From assembly GCF_025854275.1 (NCBI RefSeq), contig NZ_CP107567.1:6758001-6822000 (forward strand): 64,000 nt of DNA, given 5' to 3'. A program made the translations under genes and the position numbers. This DNA comes from Streptomyces peucetius. GTDB taxonomy: Bacteria > Actinomycetota > Actinomycetes > Streptomycetales > Streptomycetaceae. This document shows, piece by piece, positions 17,117 through 26,328 of the stretch (position 1 is its first letter; every line of letters starts with the position of its first letter). Under the pieces are notes generated by a model. That model saw nothing but the letters and a program-made list of their open reading frames with translations, was not told the DNA's origin and did no database searches.

Positions 17117-18312
17117 CCACTGACGCCACCGACGCCGCAGTCGTCGACCTCGCCGCGCTCGGCGACGGATTCACCCGCGACCCGTACCCCGTCTACGCCG
17201 CCCTGCGCGCCCGCGGACCCGTGCACCGCGTACGCATGCCGGAAGGCCACGACGCCTGGCTGATCGTCGGCTACGAGGCGGGCCGGGCCGCCCTCGCGGA
17301 CGAGTCGCTGTCGAAGGAGTGGCGCAACGCGGCGCCCGACGTGGGCGCCGCGCAGGTCTCGTCCGGTGTCACGATGCTCAGCTCCGACGCCCCGCGCCAC
17401 ACCCGGTTACGCAAGCTGGTCGCCCGCGAGTTCACCACGCGGCGGGTCGAGCGGCTCGCCCCGCGGGTGCGGGAGATCACCGACGGGCTGCTGGACCGGA
17501 TGGTCCCCCTGGGGCGGGCCGACCTCGTCGACGCGCTGTCCTTCCCACTGCCCATAGCCGTCATCGGCGAGCTGCTGGGGGTGCCGGTCGCCGACCGGGT
17601 CGACTTCAGGAACTGGTCGAACACCGCCGTGTCCTCGCCCGACGCGGCGCTGCGAGCGCAGGCCACCGCGTCGATGACGCGCTATCTGGCCGGACTGCTG
17701 GACGACAAGCGCAAGCGGCCCGGCGACGACCTGATCAGCGCGCTCGTCCACCAGGCCGACGACGAGGACCGGCTCACCGCGGAGGAACTGCTGGGCATGG
17801 CGTGGCTGCTGCTCGTCGCGGGTCACGAGACGACCGTCAACCTCATCTCCAACGGTGTCCTCGCCCTGCTGACCCACCCCGGCCAACTCGCGGCACTGCG
17901 CGCGGACCTCTCGCTCATCGACGGTGCCGTGGAGGAGACACTCCGCTGGGACGGCCCCGTCGAGACCCCCACGTACCGCTTCACCACCCGGCCCTGCGAG
18001 GTCGGTGGCACCACCGTCCCCGGCGGCGGGCAGCTCGTGCTGGTCGCCATCGCCGACGCCGACCGTGACCCGGCCCGGTTCCCGGACCCGGCGCGCTTCG
18101 ACATCCGTCGCGACGCCCGGGGCCATCTGGCCTTCGGCCACGGGGTGCACTACCGCCTGGGCGCGCCGCTGGCGCGCCTCGAGGCGCGCGTCGCGATCCG
18201 GTCGCTGCTGGAGCGCTGCCCGGACCTCGCCCTGGACGCCCACCCGGCGGCCCTGCCGTGGCGGACCGGCATGCTCATCCGGGGGCCGGAGAGGCTGCCG
18301 GTCCGCTGGTAG
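17113..18312 (+). CDS. Cytochrome P450 with the haem-ligand cysteine replaced by arginine
   Basis: This 399-residue protein has the bacterial P450 layout: C-helix HTRLRKLVAREFT, I-helix VAGHETTVNLI, K-helix ExxR (VEETLRWD) and PARFDI. The haem-binding loop should read FGxGxHxCxG but reads FGHGVHYRLGAPLAR, with Arg348 (CGC at 18154-18156) where the proximal thiolate Cys must be. A single T-to-C change from TGC would do this. Without the thiolate a P450 cannot carry out normal oxygen activation, so the product is probably inactive or a non-catalytic binding protein. It overlaps the thioesterase gene by 4 bases. No ferredoxin gene is adjacent. Confidence 0.9.
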   Translation: MTTDATDAAVVDLAALGDGFTRDPYPVYAALRARGPVHRVRMPEGHDAWLIVGYEAGRAALADESLSKEWRNAAPDVGAAQVSSGVTMLSSDAPRHTRLRKLVAREFTTRRVERLAPRVREITDGLLDRMVPLGRADLVDALSFPLPIAVIGELLGVPVADRVDFRNWSNTAVSSPDAALRAQATASMTRYLAGLLDDKRKRPGDDLISALVHQADDEDRLTAEELLGMAWLLLVAGHETTVNLISNGVLALLTHPGQLAALRADLSLIDGAVEETLRWDGPVETPTYRFTTRPCEVGGTTVPGGGQLVLVAIADADRDPARFPDPARFDIRRDARGHLAFGHGVHYRLGAPLARLEARVAIRSLLERCPDLALDAHPAALPWRTGMLIRGPERLPVRW

Positions 18313-18338
18313 CCGGGCCGGGCCGGGCCAGGCCATAG

Positions 18339-18364
18339 CCTGCCGGGGCCGCGGCCCCGGCAGG
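18339..18364. terminator. Perfect palindrome between convergent P450 and dehydrogenase genes
   Basis: A 26-base perfect palindrome begins CCTGCCGGGGCC, 27 bases after the P450 stop and 25 bases before the dehydrogenase stop. It is placed to terminate both convergent transcripts. Confidence 0.8.
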
Positions 18365-18388
18365 CGCCCCCGGGCGACCGGCCGCCCG

Positions 18389-19393
18389 TCAGCCCGCCGG
18401 GATCTCCTCCAGCCGGACCGGTCGCCGCTCGCGGCGCGAGAGCTCGCACGCCTCCGCCACCCGCAGCGCCGTCAGTGCCTCACGGCCGTCGCAGGCGTTG
18501 TCCGCCTCGCCCGCGACCAGGCGCACGAACGCGTCCAGCTCCGCCTCGTACGCCGGGGCGAAACGCTCCAGGAAGCCCGGCCACGGCTTGTCGACGGGCG
18601 GCAGGCCGTGCGGCTCGGTCGAGCTGATGGGCGTACGGTCGTCGAGGCCCACCGCGACCTGGTCGAGCTCGCCGGCCAGTTCCATCCGTACGTCGTACCC
18701 CGCCCCGTTGCAGCGGGTCGCGGTCGCCGTGGCCAGCGTCCCGTCGTCGAGGGTGAGCAGCGCGGCCGCCGTGTCCACGTCGCCGGCCTCGCGGAACATG
18801 GCGTGGCCCGCGTCGGAGCCGGTCGCGTACACCTCGGTGATCTCCCGACCCGTCACCCAGCGCAGGATGTCGAAGTCGTGGACCAGGCAGTCCCGGTACA
18901 GCCCGCCCGACAGCGGCAGATACGCGGCGGGCGGCGGCGCCGGGTCGGAGGTGATGGCCCGTACCGTGTGCAGCCGGCCGAGCCGGCCGGAGCGCACCAG
19001 CTCGCGGGCCGCGGTGTACCCGGCGTCGAACCGCCGCATGAAGCCCAGCTGGAGCGCGGTGCCCGCCTGCTCGACCTCGCGCAGCGCGGCCAGCGTGCCC
19101 GGCATGTCCAGGGCGATCGGCTTCTCGCAGAACGTCGGGAGCCCCGCGCGTGCGGCACGGGCGATCAGGTCGGAGTGCGCGGCGGTCGCCGAGGCGATCA
19201 CCACCGCGTCCACGCCCCAGGTGAATACCTCGTGGACGCTGGGTGCGGCGGTGGCCCCGCAGCGGTCGGCCACCTCGGCGGCCCGGGCCGCGTCGGTGTC
19301 CGCCACGACCAGTGAACCCACCTCACGATGGCGGCTGAGGACGCCCGCGTGAAAGCTGCCGATACGTCCCGTCCCGATGAGTCCGATGCGCAT
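18389..19393 (-). CDS. Gfo/Idh/MocA-family dehydrogenase (inositol 2-dehydrogenase-like)
   Basis: This 334-residue NAD(P)-dependent sugar or polyol dehydrogenase has the Rossmann motif GLIGTGRIGSFHAGVL at residues 4-19, the catalytic EKP (FCEKPIALD), and the C-terminal sheet with GFMRRFDAGY and the active-site DFDILRW. These phrases match inositol 2-dehydrogenase-type members. It is divergent from a GntR regulator and shares with the transporter genes a 15-base element. It therefore probably oxidises the sugar or polyol brought in by that transporter. The ATG at 19391-19393 has only a weak ribosome site. Confidence 0.9.
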   Translation of the reverse strand: MRIGLIGTGRIGSFHAGVLSRHREVGSLVVADTDAARAAEVADRCGATAAPSVHEVFTWGVDAVVIASATAAHSDLIARAARAGLPTFCEKPIALDMPGTLAALREVEQAGTALQLGFMRRFDAGYTAARELVRSGRLGRLHTVRAITSDPAPPPAAYLPLSGGLYRDCLVHDFDILRWVTGREITEVYATGSDAGHAMFREAGDVDTAAALLTLDDGTLATATATRCNGAGYDVRMELAGELDQVAVGLDDRTPISSTEPHGLPPVDKPWPGFLERFAPAYEAELDAFVRLVAGEADNACDGREALTALRVAEACELSRRERRPVRLEEIPAG

Positions 19394-19424
19394 GGCCCAA
19401 AGGTGGAGGTGAGGCCGCCGCGCT

Positions 19425-19445
19425 GTCAAGACTTTGTCCTGACAA
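19425..19445. promoter_or_regulatory. GntR operator between the dehydrogenase and regulator genes
   Basis: This contains GTCAAGACTTTGTCC (19425-19439), the exact inverse of the sequence at 20299-20313, and the perfect palindrome TTGTCCTGACAA (19434-19445). On the reverse strand TTGACA could be the -35 box of the dehydrogenase gene. It is the likely binding site of the adjacent GntR protein. Confidence 0.7.
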
Positions 19446-19495
19446 CCGAACCTCACGACTTCCCGTCAACATGGCGTGCGACTACGCTCCCTCAC

Positions 19496-20269
19496 GTGCC
19501 CAAGCAGCCCAGACACGAGACGGAACCGTCGCTGTCGCTCCAGCTCAGCGTGGACCGCACCAGCCCGGTCCCGCTCTATTTCCAGCTCTCGCAGCAGCTG
19601 GAATCGGCCATCGAGCGGGGGACCCTCACCCCGGGCAGCCTGCTCGGCAACGAGATCGAGCTCGCGAGCCGGCTCGGCCTGTCCCGGCCGACCGTCCGCC
19701 AGGCGATCCAGTCCCTGGTCGACAAGGGGCTGCTGGTGCGCCGCCGGGGCGTGGGAACCCAGGTCGTGCACAGCCAGGTCCGGCGCCCGCTGGAGCTGAG
19801 CAGCCTCTACGACGACCTGGAGGCGGCCGGCCAGCGGCCCGCCACGGTCGTCCTGAACAACGTCGTCGAGCCCGCGGGCGCCGAGGTCGCGGCCGCGCTC
19901 GGCGTACCGGAGGGCAGCGACGTCCGGCTGATCGAGCGGCTGCGATACGCCCACGGCGAGCCGATGGCCCGGCTGCGCAACCACCTCCCCGCCGGCCTGC
20001 TGGAATGCGACACCGAGCGGCTCGAGGCCACCGGCCTGTACCGGATGATGCGCGCCGCCGGGATCACCCTGCACAGTGCCCGCCAGTCGGTGGGTGCCCG
20101 CGCGGCGACGGCCGAGGAGGGCGAGCTGCTGGGCGAGCCGGCCGGGGCGCCGCTCCTGACGATGGAGCGCGCCACCTTCGACGACACCGGACGGGCGGTC
20201 GAGTTCGGTTCCCACGTCTACCGGGGCTCGCGCTACGCCTTCGAGTTCCAGCTCCTGGTCCGCCCGTAG
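19496..20269 (+). CDS. GntR/HutC-family transcriptional regulator
   Basis: This 257-residue regulator has a GntR winged helix at about residues 25-95 (LYFQLSQQLESAIERGTLTP, NEIELASRLGLSRPTVRQAI) and a UTRA ligand domain at about 110-255 (VRLIERLRYAHGEPMARLRNHLP, LLTMERATFDDTGRAVEFGSHVYRG split). The UTRA domain senses small sugars, sugar phosphates or related metabolites. GTG at 19496 was chosen as the first start giving the normal HutC length. It lies between the dehydrogenase and the ABC transporter, whose promoters share an inverted 15-base element. Confidence 0.92.
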   Translation: MPKQPRHETEPSLSLQLSVDRTSPVPLYFQLSQQLESAIERGTLTPGSLLGNEIELASRLGLSRPTVRQAIQSLVDKGLLVRRRGVGTQVVHSQVRRPLELSSLYDDLEAAGQRPATVVLNNVVEPAGAEVAAALGVPEGSDVRLIERLRYAHGEPMARLRNHLPAGLLECDTERLEATGLYRMMRAAGITLHSARQSVGARAATAEEGELLGEPAGAPLLTMERATFDDTGRAVEFGSHVYRGSRYAFEFQLLVRP

Positions 20270-20298
20270 GGCGAGGAACCTCTCGGGTAAGAATGTTC

Positions 20299-20337
20299 GG
20301 ACAAAGTCTTGACGGGGTCGCGGGGCCGCCGTAGAAA
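20299..20337 (+). promoter_or_regulatory. Promoter and overlapping GntR operator of the sugar ABC operon
   Basis: GGACAAAGTCTTGAC (20299-20313) is the exact inverse of the element at 19425-19439. It overlaps the -35 box TTGACG (20309-20314), which is followed after 17 bases by -10 TAGAAA (20332-20337). Binding here would block RNA polymerase directly, so induction by ligand release from the repressor is likely. Confidence 0.75.
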
Positions 20338-20383
20338 CGCTCCCAGCCGCAACCGGGCGGCCGGGAGAGAAGGCGGACCCACC

Positions 20384-21382
20384 ATGCGTACCACCCGCAC
20401 GGCAGCAGCCCTGCTCGCCGCATGCGCCCTGGCGGTCGTCGCCGGATGCAGCAGCTCCGGCGGCAAGGAGGCCGACGAGAAGCCGGCCGGGGGCGGCGCA
20501 GGCGGCGAGGCCGCGAAGACGCCCCGGATGAAGATCGCCATGGTGACGCACTCCGGCCAGGGCGACACCTTCTGGGACATCGTCCAGTCCGGCGCCAAGG
20601 TCGCCGCCCGCAAGGACAACGTCGACTTCCTGTACGCGGCGCACCCCGAGGGCAAGGAGCAGGCGCAGCTGGTCCAGACGTACATCGACCAGAAGGTCGA
20701 CGGGATCATCGTCACCCTCGCCAAGCCGGAAGCCGTGAGCGACGTGGTGAAGAAGGCCGTCGCGGCGGGCATCCCCGTCGTCACCATCAACTCCGGGGCC
20801 GAGTTCTCCAAGGGGCTCGGCGCGCTCAGCCACATCGGACAGGACGAGTCGGTGGCCGGTGAGGCCGTCGGCGAGGAGCTCGGCAAGCAGGGGAAGAAGA
20901 AGGCGCTCTGCGTCATCCACGAACAGGGCAACGTCTCCCTCGAGGCGCGCTGCGCCGGCGTGAAGAAGACCTTCGACGGCACGGTGGAGAATCTCAACGT
21001 CGAGGGCACCAACATGCCCGCCACCACCTCGTCCATCGAGGCGAAGCTGCAGAGCGCCGAGGACATCGACGCCGTCGTCACCCTGGGCGCTCCGTTCGCC
21101 GCGGCGTCGGTGAAGGCCAAGGAGGGGGCGGGCTCGGCGGCGGAGATCAGCACGTTCGACCTCAACGCCGAGGTGGTGAAGCGGCTGAAGGCCAAGGAGA
21201 TCACCTTCGCCGTCGACCAGCAGCCCTACCTCCAGGGCTATCTCGCGGTCGACGAACTGTGGCTCAACAAGGTCAACGGGAACGTGATCGGCGGCGGCAA
21301 GCCGATCCTCACCGGCCCCGCCCTGGTCACCGAGAAGGACGTCCCGGCCCTCGAGAAGCTCACGGCCGACGGTACGCGGTGA
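20384..21382 (+). CDS. Sugar ABC transporter substrate-binding lipoprotein, copy 1
   Basis: This 332-residue periplasmic-binding-protein-1 lipoprotein of the RbsB/XylF type has a signal peptide ending in the lipobox VVAGC (Cys about 22) followed by a flexible Gly/Lys/Glu linker. The two Rossmann lobes show THSGQGDTFWDIVQSGAKVA, QKVDGIIVTLAKP, INSG, DESVAGEAVGEEL and DQQPYLQGY. It delivers a monosaccharide or inositol-like ligand to the permease. GGAGAGAAGG lies about 10 bases before the ATG. A close paralogue follows 151 bases downstream. Confidence 0.92.
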   Translation: MRTTRTAAALLAACALAVVAGCSSSGGKEADEKPAGGGAGGEAAKTPRMKIAMVTHSGQGDTFWDIVQSGAKVAARKDNVDFLYAAHPEGKEQAQLVQTYIDQKVDGIIVTLAKPEAVSDVVKKAVAAGIPVVTINSGAEFSKGLGALSHIGQDESVAGEAVGEELGKQGKKKALCVIHEQGNVSLEARCAGVKKTFDGTVENLNVEGTNMPATTSSIEAKLQSAEDIDAVVTLGAPFAAASVKAKEGAGSAAEISTFDLNAEVVKRLKAKEITFAVDQQPYLQGYLAVDELWLNKVNGNVIGGGKPILTGPALVTEKDVPALEKLTADGTR

Positions 21383-21459
21383 ACACGCTCGTCACGGCCC
21401 CTCCGGCCGCCGGCCCGCCCCCGCTGCCGACCCCGCGACCAGCGATGACCGATACTTGG

Positions 21460-21492
21460 GCGGCCGGCCGGGTTCGCCCCGGAGCCGGCCGC
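21460..21492 (+). terminator. Stem-loop between the two binding-protein genes
   Basis: Arms of 9 bases (GCGGCCGGC at 21460-21468 and GCCGGCCGC at 21484-21492) enclose a 15-base loop, 42 bases before the second binding-protein start. It may attenuate transcription or protect the first message, giving different amounts of the two lipoproteins. Confidence 0.5.
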
Positions 21493-21533
21493 AACAGGCA
21501 GGGACGCGAGTACGGCAAGAAGGGCACCACGTC

Positions 21534-22547
21534 GTGGCAAGGGCAAGGACAGGGGTACGCGCACTGGGCGCGGTGCTGGCGGTCGTACTCGGAGCGTCCC
21601 TCGCGGGCTGCAGCAGCACCGGCGGCAAGCGCGCGGAGGACGCCCGCAAGGCGCAGGCGGCGGCCGGGAAGGCCGCGGTGAACACCCCTCGCTGGACCTT
21701 CGCCATGGTGACGCACTCGGGCGACGGCGACACGTTCTGGGACATCGTCCAGAACGGCGCCGAGCAGGCCGCCGCCAAGGACAACATCAACCTCCTCTAC
21801 GCCCACAGCGACGAGGGACAGCAGCAGGCGCAGCTCGTCGACTCCTACATCTCCAAGAAGGTCGACGGCCTGATCGTCACCCTCGCCAAGCCCGAGGCGA
21901 TGAAAGCCGTCGTCGCCAAGGCCACCAGGGCCGGCATCCCCGTGATCACGGTGAACTCCGGATCCGAGCAGTCCAAGGCCTACGGCGCCCTCACCCACAT
22001 CGGCCAGGACGAGACGATCGCCGGCGAGGCCGTCGGCGACGAGCTCGACGCGCGCGGCAGGAAGAAGGCCCTGTGCGTCCTGCACGAGCAGGGCAACGTC
22101 GGCCACGAGCAGCGCTGCGCCGGCGCGAAGAAGACCTTCGACGGCGAGATGCAGAACCTGTACGTCGACGGCACCAACATGCCGGACGTCCAGGCCTCCA
22201 TCGAGGCGAAGCTGCAGACCGACCAGTCCCTCGACGCGGTCGTCACCCTCGGCGCGCCCTTCGCCGACGCGGCCGTCCAGGCCAAGGAGGACGCGGGGTC
22301 CGAGGCGGAGATCGACACCTTCGACCTCAACGCGAGGGTGGCCGAAGGGCTGCGGCAGGGCTCGCTCGGCTTCGCCGTCGACCAGCAGCCGTACCTCCAG
22401 GGCTACCAGGCCGTGGACCTGCTGTGGCTGTACCGGTACAACGCAGACGTGCTCGGCGGAGGACGGCCGGTCCTGACCGGACCGCAGATCATCACCGAGA
22501 AGGACGCCGCCGAGCTTCAGGAATACACGGAGCGGGGGACCCGATGA
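21534..22547 (+). CDS. Sugar ABC transporter substrate-binding lipoprotein, copy 2
   Basis: This 337-residue paralogue of the preceding protein has the same layout: signal peptide with lipobox SLAGC (Cys about 25), then RbsB-type lobes with THSGDGDTFWDIVQNGAEQA, KKVDGLIVTLAKP, VNSG, DETIAGEAVGDEL, LCVLHEQGNVG and DQQPYLQGY. The two copies match closely over the whole mature protein and diverge mainly in the linker and the C-terminal third. GTG at 21534 follows AAGAAGG. Its stop overlaps the permease ATG, so this copy, not copy 1, is translationally coupled to the membrane component. Confidence 0.92.
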   Translation: MARARTGVRALGAVLAVVLGASLAGCSSTGGKRAEDARKAQAAAGKAAVNTPRWTFAMVTHSGDGDTFWDIVQNGAEQAAAKDNINLLYAHSDEGQQQAQLVDSYISKKVDGLIVTLAKPEAMKAVVAKATRAGIPVITVNSGSEQSKAYGALTHIGQDETIAGEAVGDELDARGRKKALCVLHEQGNVGHEQRCAGAKKTFDGEMQNLYVDGTNMPDVQASIEAKLQTDQSLDAVVTLGAPFADAAVQAKEDAGSEAEIDTFDLNARVAEGLRQGSLGFAVDQQPYLQGYQAVDLLWLYRYNADVLGGGRPVLTGPQIITEKDAAELQEYTERGTR

Positions 22548-23605
22548 GCCAGGCCGCACCAACGGCGACACCCGACAGGACACCGGAGAAGCAGGACGAG
22601 CGGCTGCTCGGCACCTCGCCGCTGCGCAAGCTGATGGGCCGGCCGGAGCTGGGCTCGGTCGTCGGCGCCCTCGCCGTTTTCGTCTTCTTCTCGATCGTCG
22701 CGGACGCCTTCCTCCAGACATCCAGCCTCGCCACCGTCCTGTACGCGGCCTCGACGCTCGGCATCATGGCCGTGCCCGTCGCCCTGCTGATGATCGGCGG
22801 CGAGTTCGACCTCTCCGCGGGTGTGATGGTGACCAGCTCCGCGCTGATCTCCTCGATGTTCAGCTACCAGATGACCGCCAACGTCTGGGTCGGCGCGCTC
22901 GTCTCGCTGCTGCTCACGCTCGGGCTCGGCGCGTTCAACGGCTACGTGCTGACCCGCACCAGGCTGCCCAGCTTCATCATCACGCTCGGCACGTTCCTGA
23001 TGCTGACGGGCCTGAACCTCGGACTGACCAAGCTGATCAGCGGCACGGTCTCCACCAAGGCGATCGGCGACATGGAGGGCTTCGGGTCCGCATCGAGCGT
23101 CTTCGGCGAGTTCACCATCGGCGGCACGAGCGTCAAGGCGACCATCGTGTGGTGGTTCGTACTGGTCGCGCTCGCCACCTGGATCCTGCTGCGCACCCGG
23201 TTCGGCAACTGGATCTTCGCGGTGGGCGGCGGCGCCGACGCGGCCCGCGCGGTGGGCGTCCCCGTCAAGCGGACCAAGATCCTGCTGTACATGGGCGTCG
23301 CCTTCGCCGCCTGGGTCTCGGGACAGCACCTGCTCTTCTCGTTCGACGTGGTGCAGTCCGGCGAGGGCGTCGGCAACGAGCTGACGTACATCATCGCGGC
23401 GGTCATCGGCGGCTGCCTGATCACCGGCGGCTACGGATCGGCGATCGGCTCCGCGGTCGGCGCGCTGATCTTCGGTATGACCAGCAAGGGCATCGTCTAC
23501 GCGGAGTGGAACCCGGACTGGTTCAAGTTCTTCCTCGGAGCGATGCTCCTCCTGGCCACCCTGCTCAACGCATGGGTACGCAAGCGTGCGGAGGCGACCA
23601 CCTAG
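22544..23605 (+). CDS. Sugar ABC transporter permease (RbsC-type)
   Basis: This 353-residue inner-membrane protein of the BPD_transp_2 family has eight to ten helices. Signature phrases are MIGGEFDLSAGVMVTSSALISS, GAFNGYVLTRTRLPSFIITLGTF and the cytoplasmic EAA-like loop GGGADAARAVGVPVKR. The N terminus has a 40-residue cytoplasmic tail. It forms the channel for the sugar or polyol delivered by the two lipoproteins and is powered by the ATPase encoded next (stop TAG immediately followed by ATG). Confidence 0.94.
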   Translation: MSQAAPTATPDRTPEKQDERLLGTSPLRKLMGRPELGSVVGALAVFVFFSIVADAFLQTSSLATVLYAASTLGIMAVPVALLMIGGEFDLSAGVMVTSSALISSMFSYQMTANVWVGALVSLLLTLGLGAFNGYVLTRTRLPSFIITLGTFLMLTGLNLGLTKLISGTVSTKAIGDMEGFGSASSVFGEFTIGGTSVKATIVWWFVLVALATWILLRTRFGNWIFAVGGGADAARAVGVPVKRTKILLYMGVAFAAWVSGQHLLFSFDVVQSGEGVGNELTYIIAAVIGGCLITGGYGSAIGSAVGALIFGMTSKGIVYAEWNPDWFKFFLGAMLLLATLLNAWVRKRAEATT

Positions 23606-24433
<828 letters not shown>

Positions 24434-24440
24434 CGCACGG

Positions 24441-24471
24441 TTGGAGCCGTGGCCCGCCCGCCTACTAGCAT
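24441..24471 (+). promoter_or_regulatory. Candidate promoter of the ROK kinase gene
   Basis: TTGGAG (24441-24446) as -35 is followed after 16 bases by TACTAG (24463-24468), overlapping TAGCAT (24466-24471), as -10. It would give a leader of about 90 bases. This suggests that the kinase is transcribed separately as well as with the transporter. Confidence 0.45.
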
Positions 24472-24562
24472 CGAGGGGGCGGCCCCCGCCCGCCCGGACC
24501 CCCACCCGCCCCGGACCCACCGCCGAGGACCCGGACCGGCCACCACGACCCGCAGGGACGAC

Positions 24563-25729
24563 TTGAGTACGTACCGCGACTTCACGAACCGAGGCACCGC
24601 ACGCGCCACCGTCCTGAAGACGGTCGGCACACGGGAGCGGCGCTCGCACCTCACCGCGCCCCGTGTCCCCACGGTCGGCATCGACATCGGCGGCACCAAG
24701 GTGATGGCGGGCGTCGTCGACGCCGACGGGGTCATCCTCGAGAAGGTCCGCACCGAGACCCCCGACAAGTCCAAGAGCCCCAAGGTCGTCGAGGACACCA
24801 TCTGCGAGCTGGTCCTCGACCTCTCCGACCGCCACGACGTGCACGCCGTGGGCATCGGTGCGGCCGGCTGGGTCGACGCGGACCGCTCCAAGGTCCTCTT
24901 CGCACCCCATCTGGCCTGGCGGAACGAGCCCCTGCGCGACGCGCTCTCCGCCCGTCTCGCCGTCCCCGTACTCGTCGACAACGACGCCAACACCGCCGCC
25001 TGGGCGGAGTGGCGCTTCGGCGCGGGGCGCGGCGAGGACCACATCGTGATGATCACGCTCGGCACCGGTATCGGCGGCGCGATCCTCGAGGACGGCCAGG
25101 TCAAGCGCGGCAAGTTCGGCGTCGCCGGCGAATTCGGCCATATGCAGGTGGTGCCGGGCGGCCACCGCTGCCCGTGCGGCAACCGCGGCTGCTGGGAGCA
25201 GTACAGCTCGGGCAACGCCCTGGTCCGCGAGGCCCGAGAACTGGCCGCCGCCGACTCCCCGGTCGCCTACAGCATCATCGACCGCGTCGGCGGCAACATC
25301 CACGACATCACCGGGCCGCTGATCACCGAGCTGGCCCGCGAGGGCGACGCGATGTGCGTCGAGCTGTTCCAGGACATCGGCCAGTGGCTCGGCGTCGGCA
25401 TCGCCAACCTCGCCGCCGCCCTCGACCCGTCGTGCTTCGTCATCGGCGGCGGCGTCAGCGCCGCCGACGACCTGCTGATCGGCCCCGCCAGGGACGCGTT
25501 CCGCCGCCACCTGACCGGCCGCGGCTACCGTCCCGAGGCCCGGATCGCCAAGGCCCAGCTCGGTCCGGAAGCGGGTATGGTCGGCGCGGCCGACCTCGCA
25601 CGGCTGGTGGCACGCCGCTTCCGCCGCGCCAACCGCCGCCGCGTGGAACGCCACGAGCGCTACGAGCGCTACGCGCAGGCCCTGCGCAGTCCGAGCTCTG
25701 CACGCCTCACCCAGGAACCCCCGTCATGA
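24563..25729 (+). CDS. ROK-family sugar kinase (glucokinase-like)
   Basis: This 388-residue protein has the ROK layout: a phosphate-binding DIGGTKVMAGVVD motif near residue 36, catalytic Asp in VDNDANTAAWAEW, TLGTGIGGAI, and the zinc motif CPCGNRGCWEQ preceded by the His ligand in GEFGHMQVVPGGH. It phosphorylates a hexose with ATP, probably glucose or the sugar imported by the upstream transporter. TTG at 24563 is chosen because AGGGACG precedes it and the N terminus (STYRDFTNRGTARATVLKTV) is highly characteristic of streptomycete relatives. The stop overlaps the next ATG. Confidence 0.9.
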   Translation: MSTYRDFTNRGTARATVLKTVGTRERRSHLTAPRVPTVGIDIGGTKVMAGVVDADGVILEKVRTETPDKSKSPKVVEDTICELVLDLSDRHDVHAVGIGAAGWVDADRSKVLFAPHLAWRNEPLRDALSARLAVPVLVDNDANTAAWAEWRFGAGRGEDHIVMITLGTGIGGAILEDGQVKRGKFGVAGEFGHMQVVPGGHRCPCGNRGCWEQYSSGNALVREARELAAADSPVAYSIIDRVGGNIHDITGPLITELAREGDAMCVELFQDIGQWLGVGIANLAAALDPSCFVIGGGVSAADDLLIGPARDAFRRHLTGRGYRPEARIAKAQLGPEAGMVGAADLARLVARRFRRANRRRVERHERYERYAQALRSPSSARLTQEPPS

Positions 25730-26304
25730 CAACGCTGACCACCCGCCGACCGACGCCGCAGACCCCGCCGCCCCCCGAGGGCCGACGCCACATGATCGTG
25801 CGCCGGTGGATCACCGCGATCGTCATCGTGCTGCTGATCGGCATCCCGGCCGGCTATCTGGCGATCTCCGCCGAGCAGAGCCGTGCCAGCGGCCGCGACA
25901 AGGCGGCGGAGTCCGCCGCGGAGGGCCTGCGCGACTTCTGGCCGTCCCTGATGAAACGCCGCATCTACGAGGTGCCGATCCCCGCGCGCTCCACGGGCGT
26001 CGCCTACTTCGAGACCAGCAACTGGAAGACCAGCCGCCTCTACGTGGAGTTCCGCACCTCCGCCGAGGGCCTCGACGCCTTCCTGAAGGGAGTCGGCACC
26101 AGCCGCGCCGCACTGGAGGAGGGCAAGATCACCATCAGTGACCGCGACGCCGGGGTGGTCGGCTGGAACTTCGGCCTCGAGCACCGGGTCTGGGCCGGCA
26201 CCGTCCACACCCAGAAGGACCCGCGGCCGAGCCAGGACATCGTGGCCGACCTGACCGACCCGGACCGTCCCCTGGTCTACGTCGTCTCGACGACCAACCC
26301 GTAG
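25726..26304 (+). CDS. Single-pass membrane protein of unknown function
   Basis: I do not recognise this 192-residue protein beyond its layout. A Pro/Arg-rich cytoplasmic tail (residues 1-25) is followed by one transmembrane helix (about 28-50, WITAIVIVLLIGIPAGYLAIS) and an extracellular domain of about 140 residues with alternating strands and no Cys. Its ATG overlaps the ROK kinase stop (ATGA), so the two are coupled and it probably belongs to the same uptake system. It is not a classical lipoprotein. An internal ATG at 25792 could also serve. Confidence 0.75.
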   Translation: MTTLTTRRPTPQTPPPPEGRRHMIVRRWITAIVIVLLIGIPAGYLAISAEQSRASGRDKAAESAAEGLRDFWPSLMKRRIYEVPIPARSTGVAYFETSNWKTSRLYVEFRTSAEGLDAFLKGVGTSRAALEEGKITISDRDAGVVGWNFGLEHRVWAGTVHTQKDPRPSQDIVADLTDPDRPLVYVVSTTNP

Positions 26305-26307
26305 GGA

Positions 26308-26328
26308 CCGGGCACCGGAAGAGCCCGG
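26308..26328 (+). terminator. Small stem-loop after the membrane-protein gene
   Basis: CCGGGC (26308-26313) and GCCCGG (26323-26328) pair around a 9-base loop immediately after the stop. It is the only terminator-like structure at the end of the sugar operon. Confidence 0.5.

Noticed and set aside
24449..25729. GTG at 24449 as start of the ROK kinase
   Set aside because: It would add 38 Pro/Arg-rich residues without family resemblance and would start upstream of the candidate promoter -10 box. The TTG at 24563 has a ribosome site and gives the characteristic N terminus.
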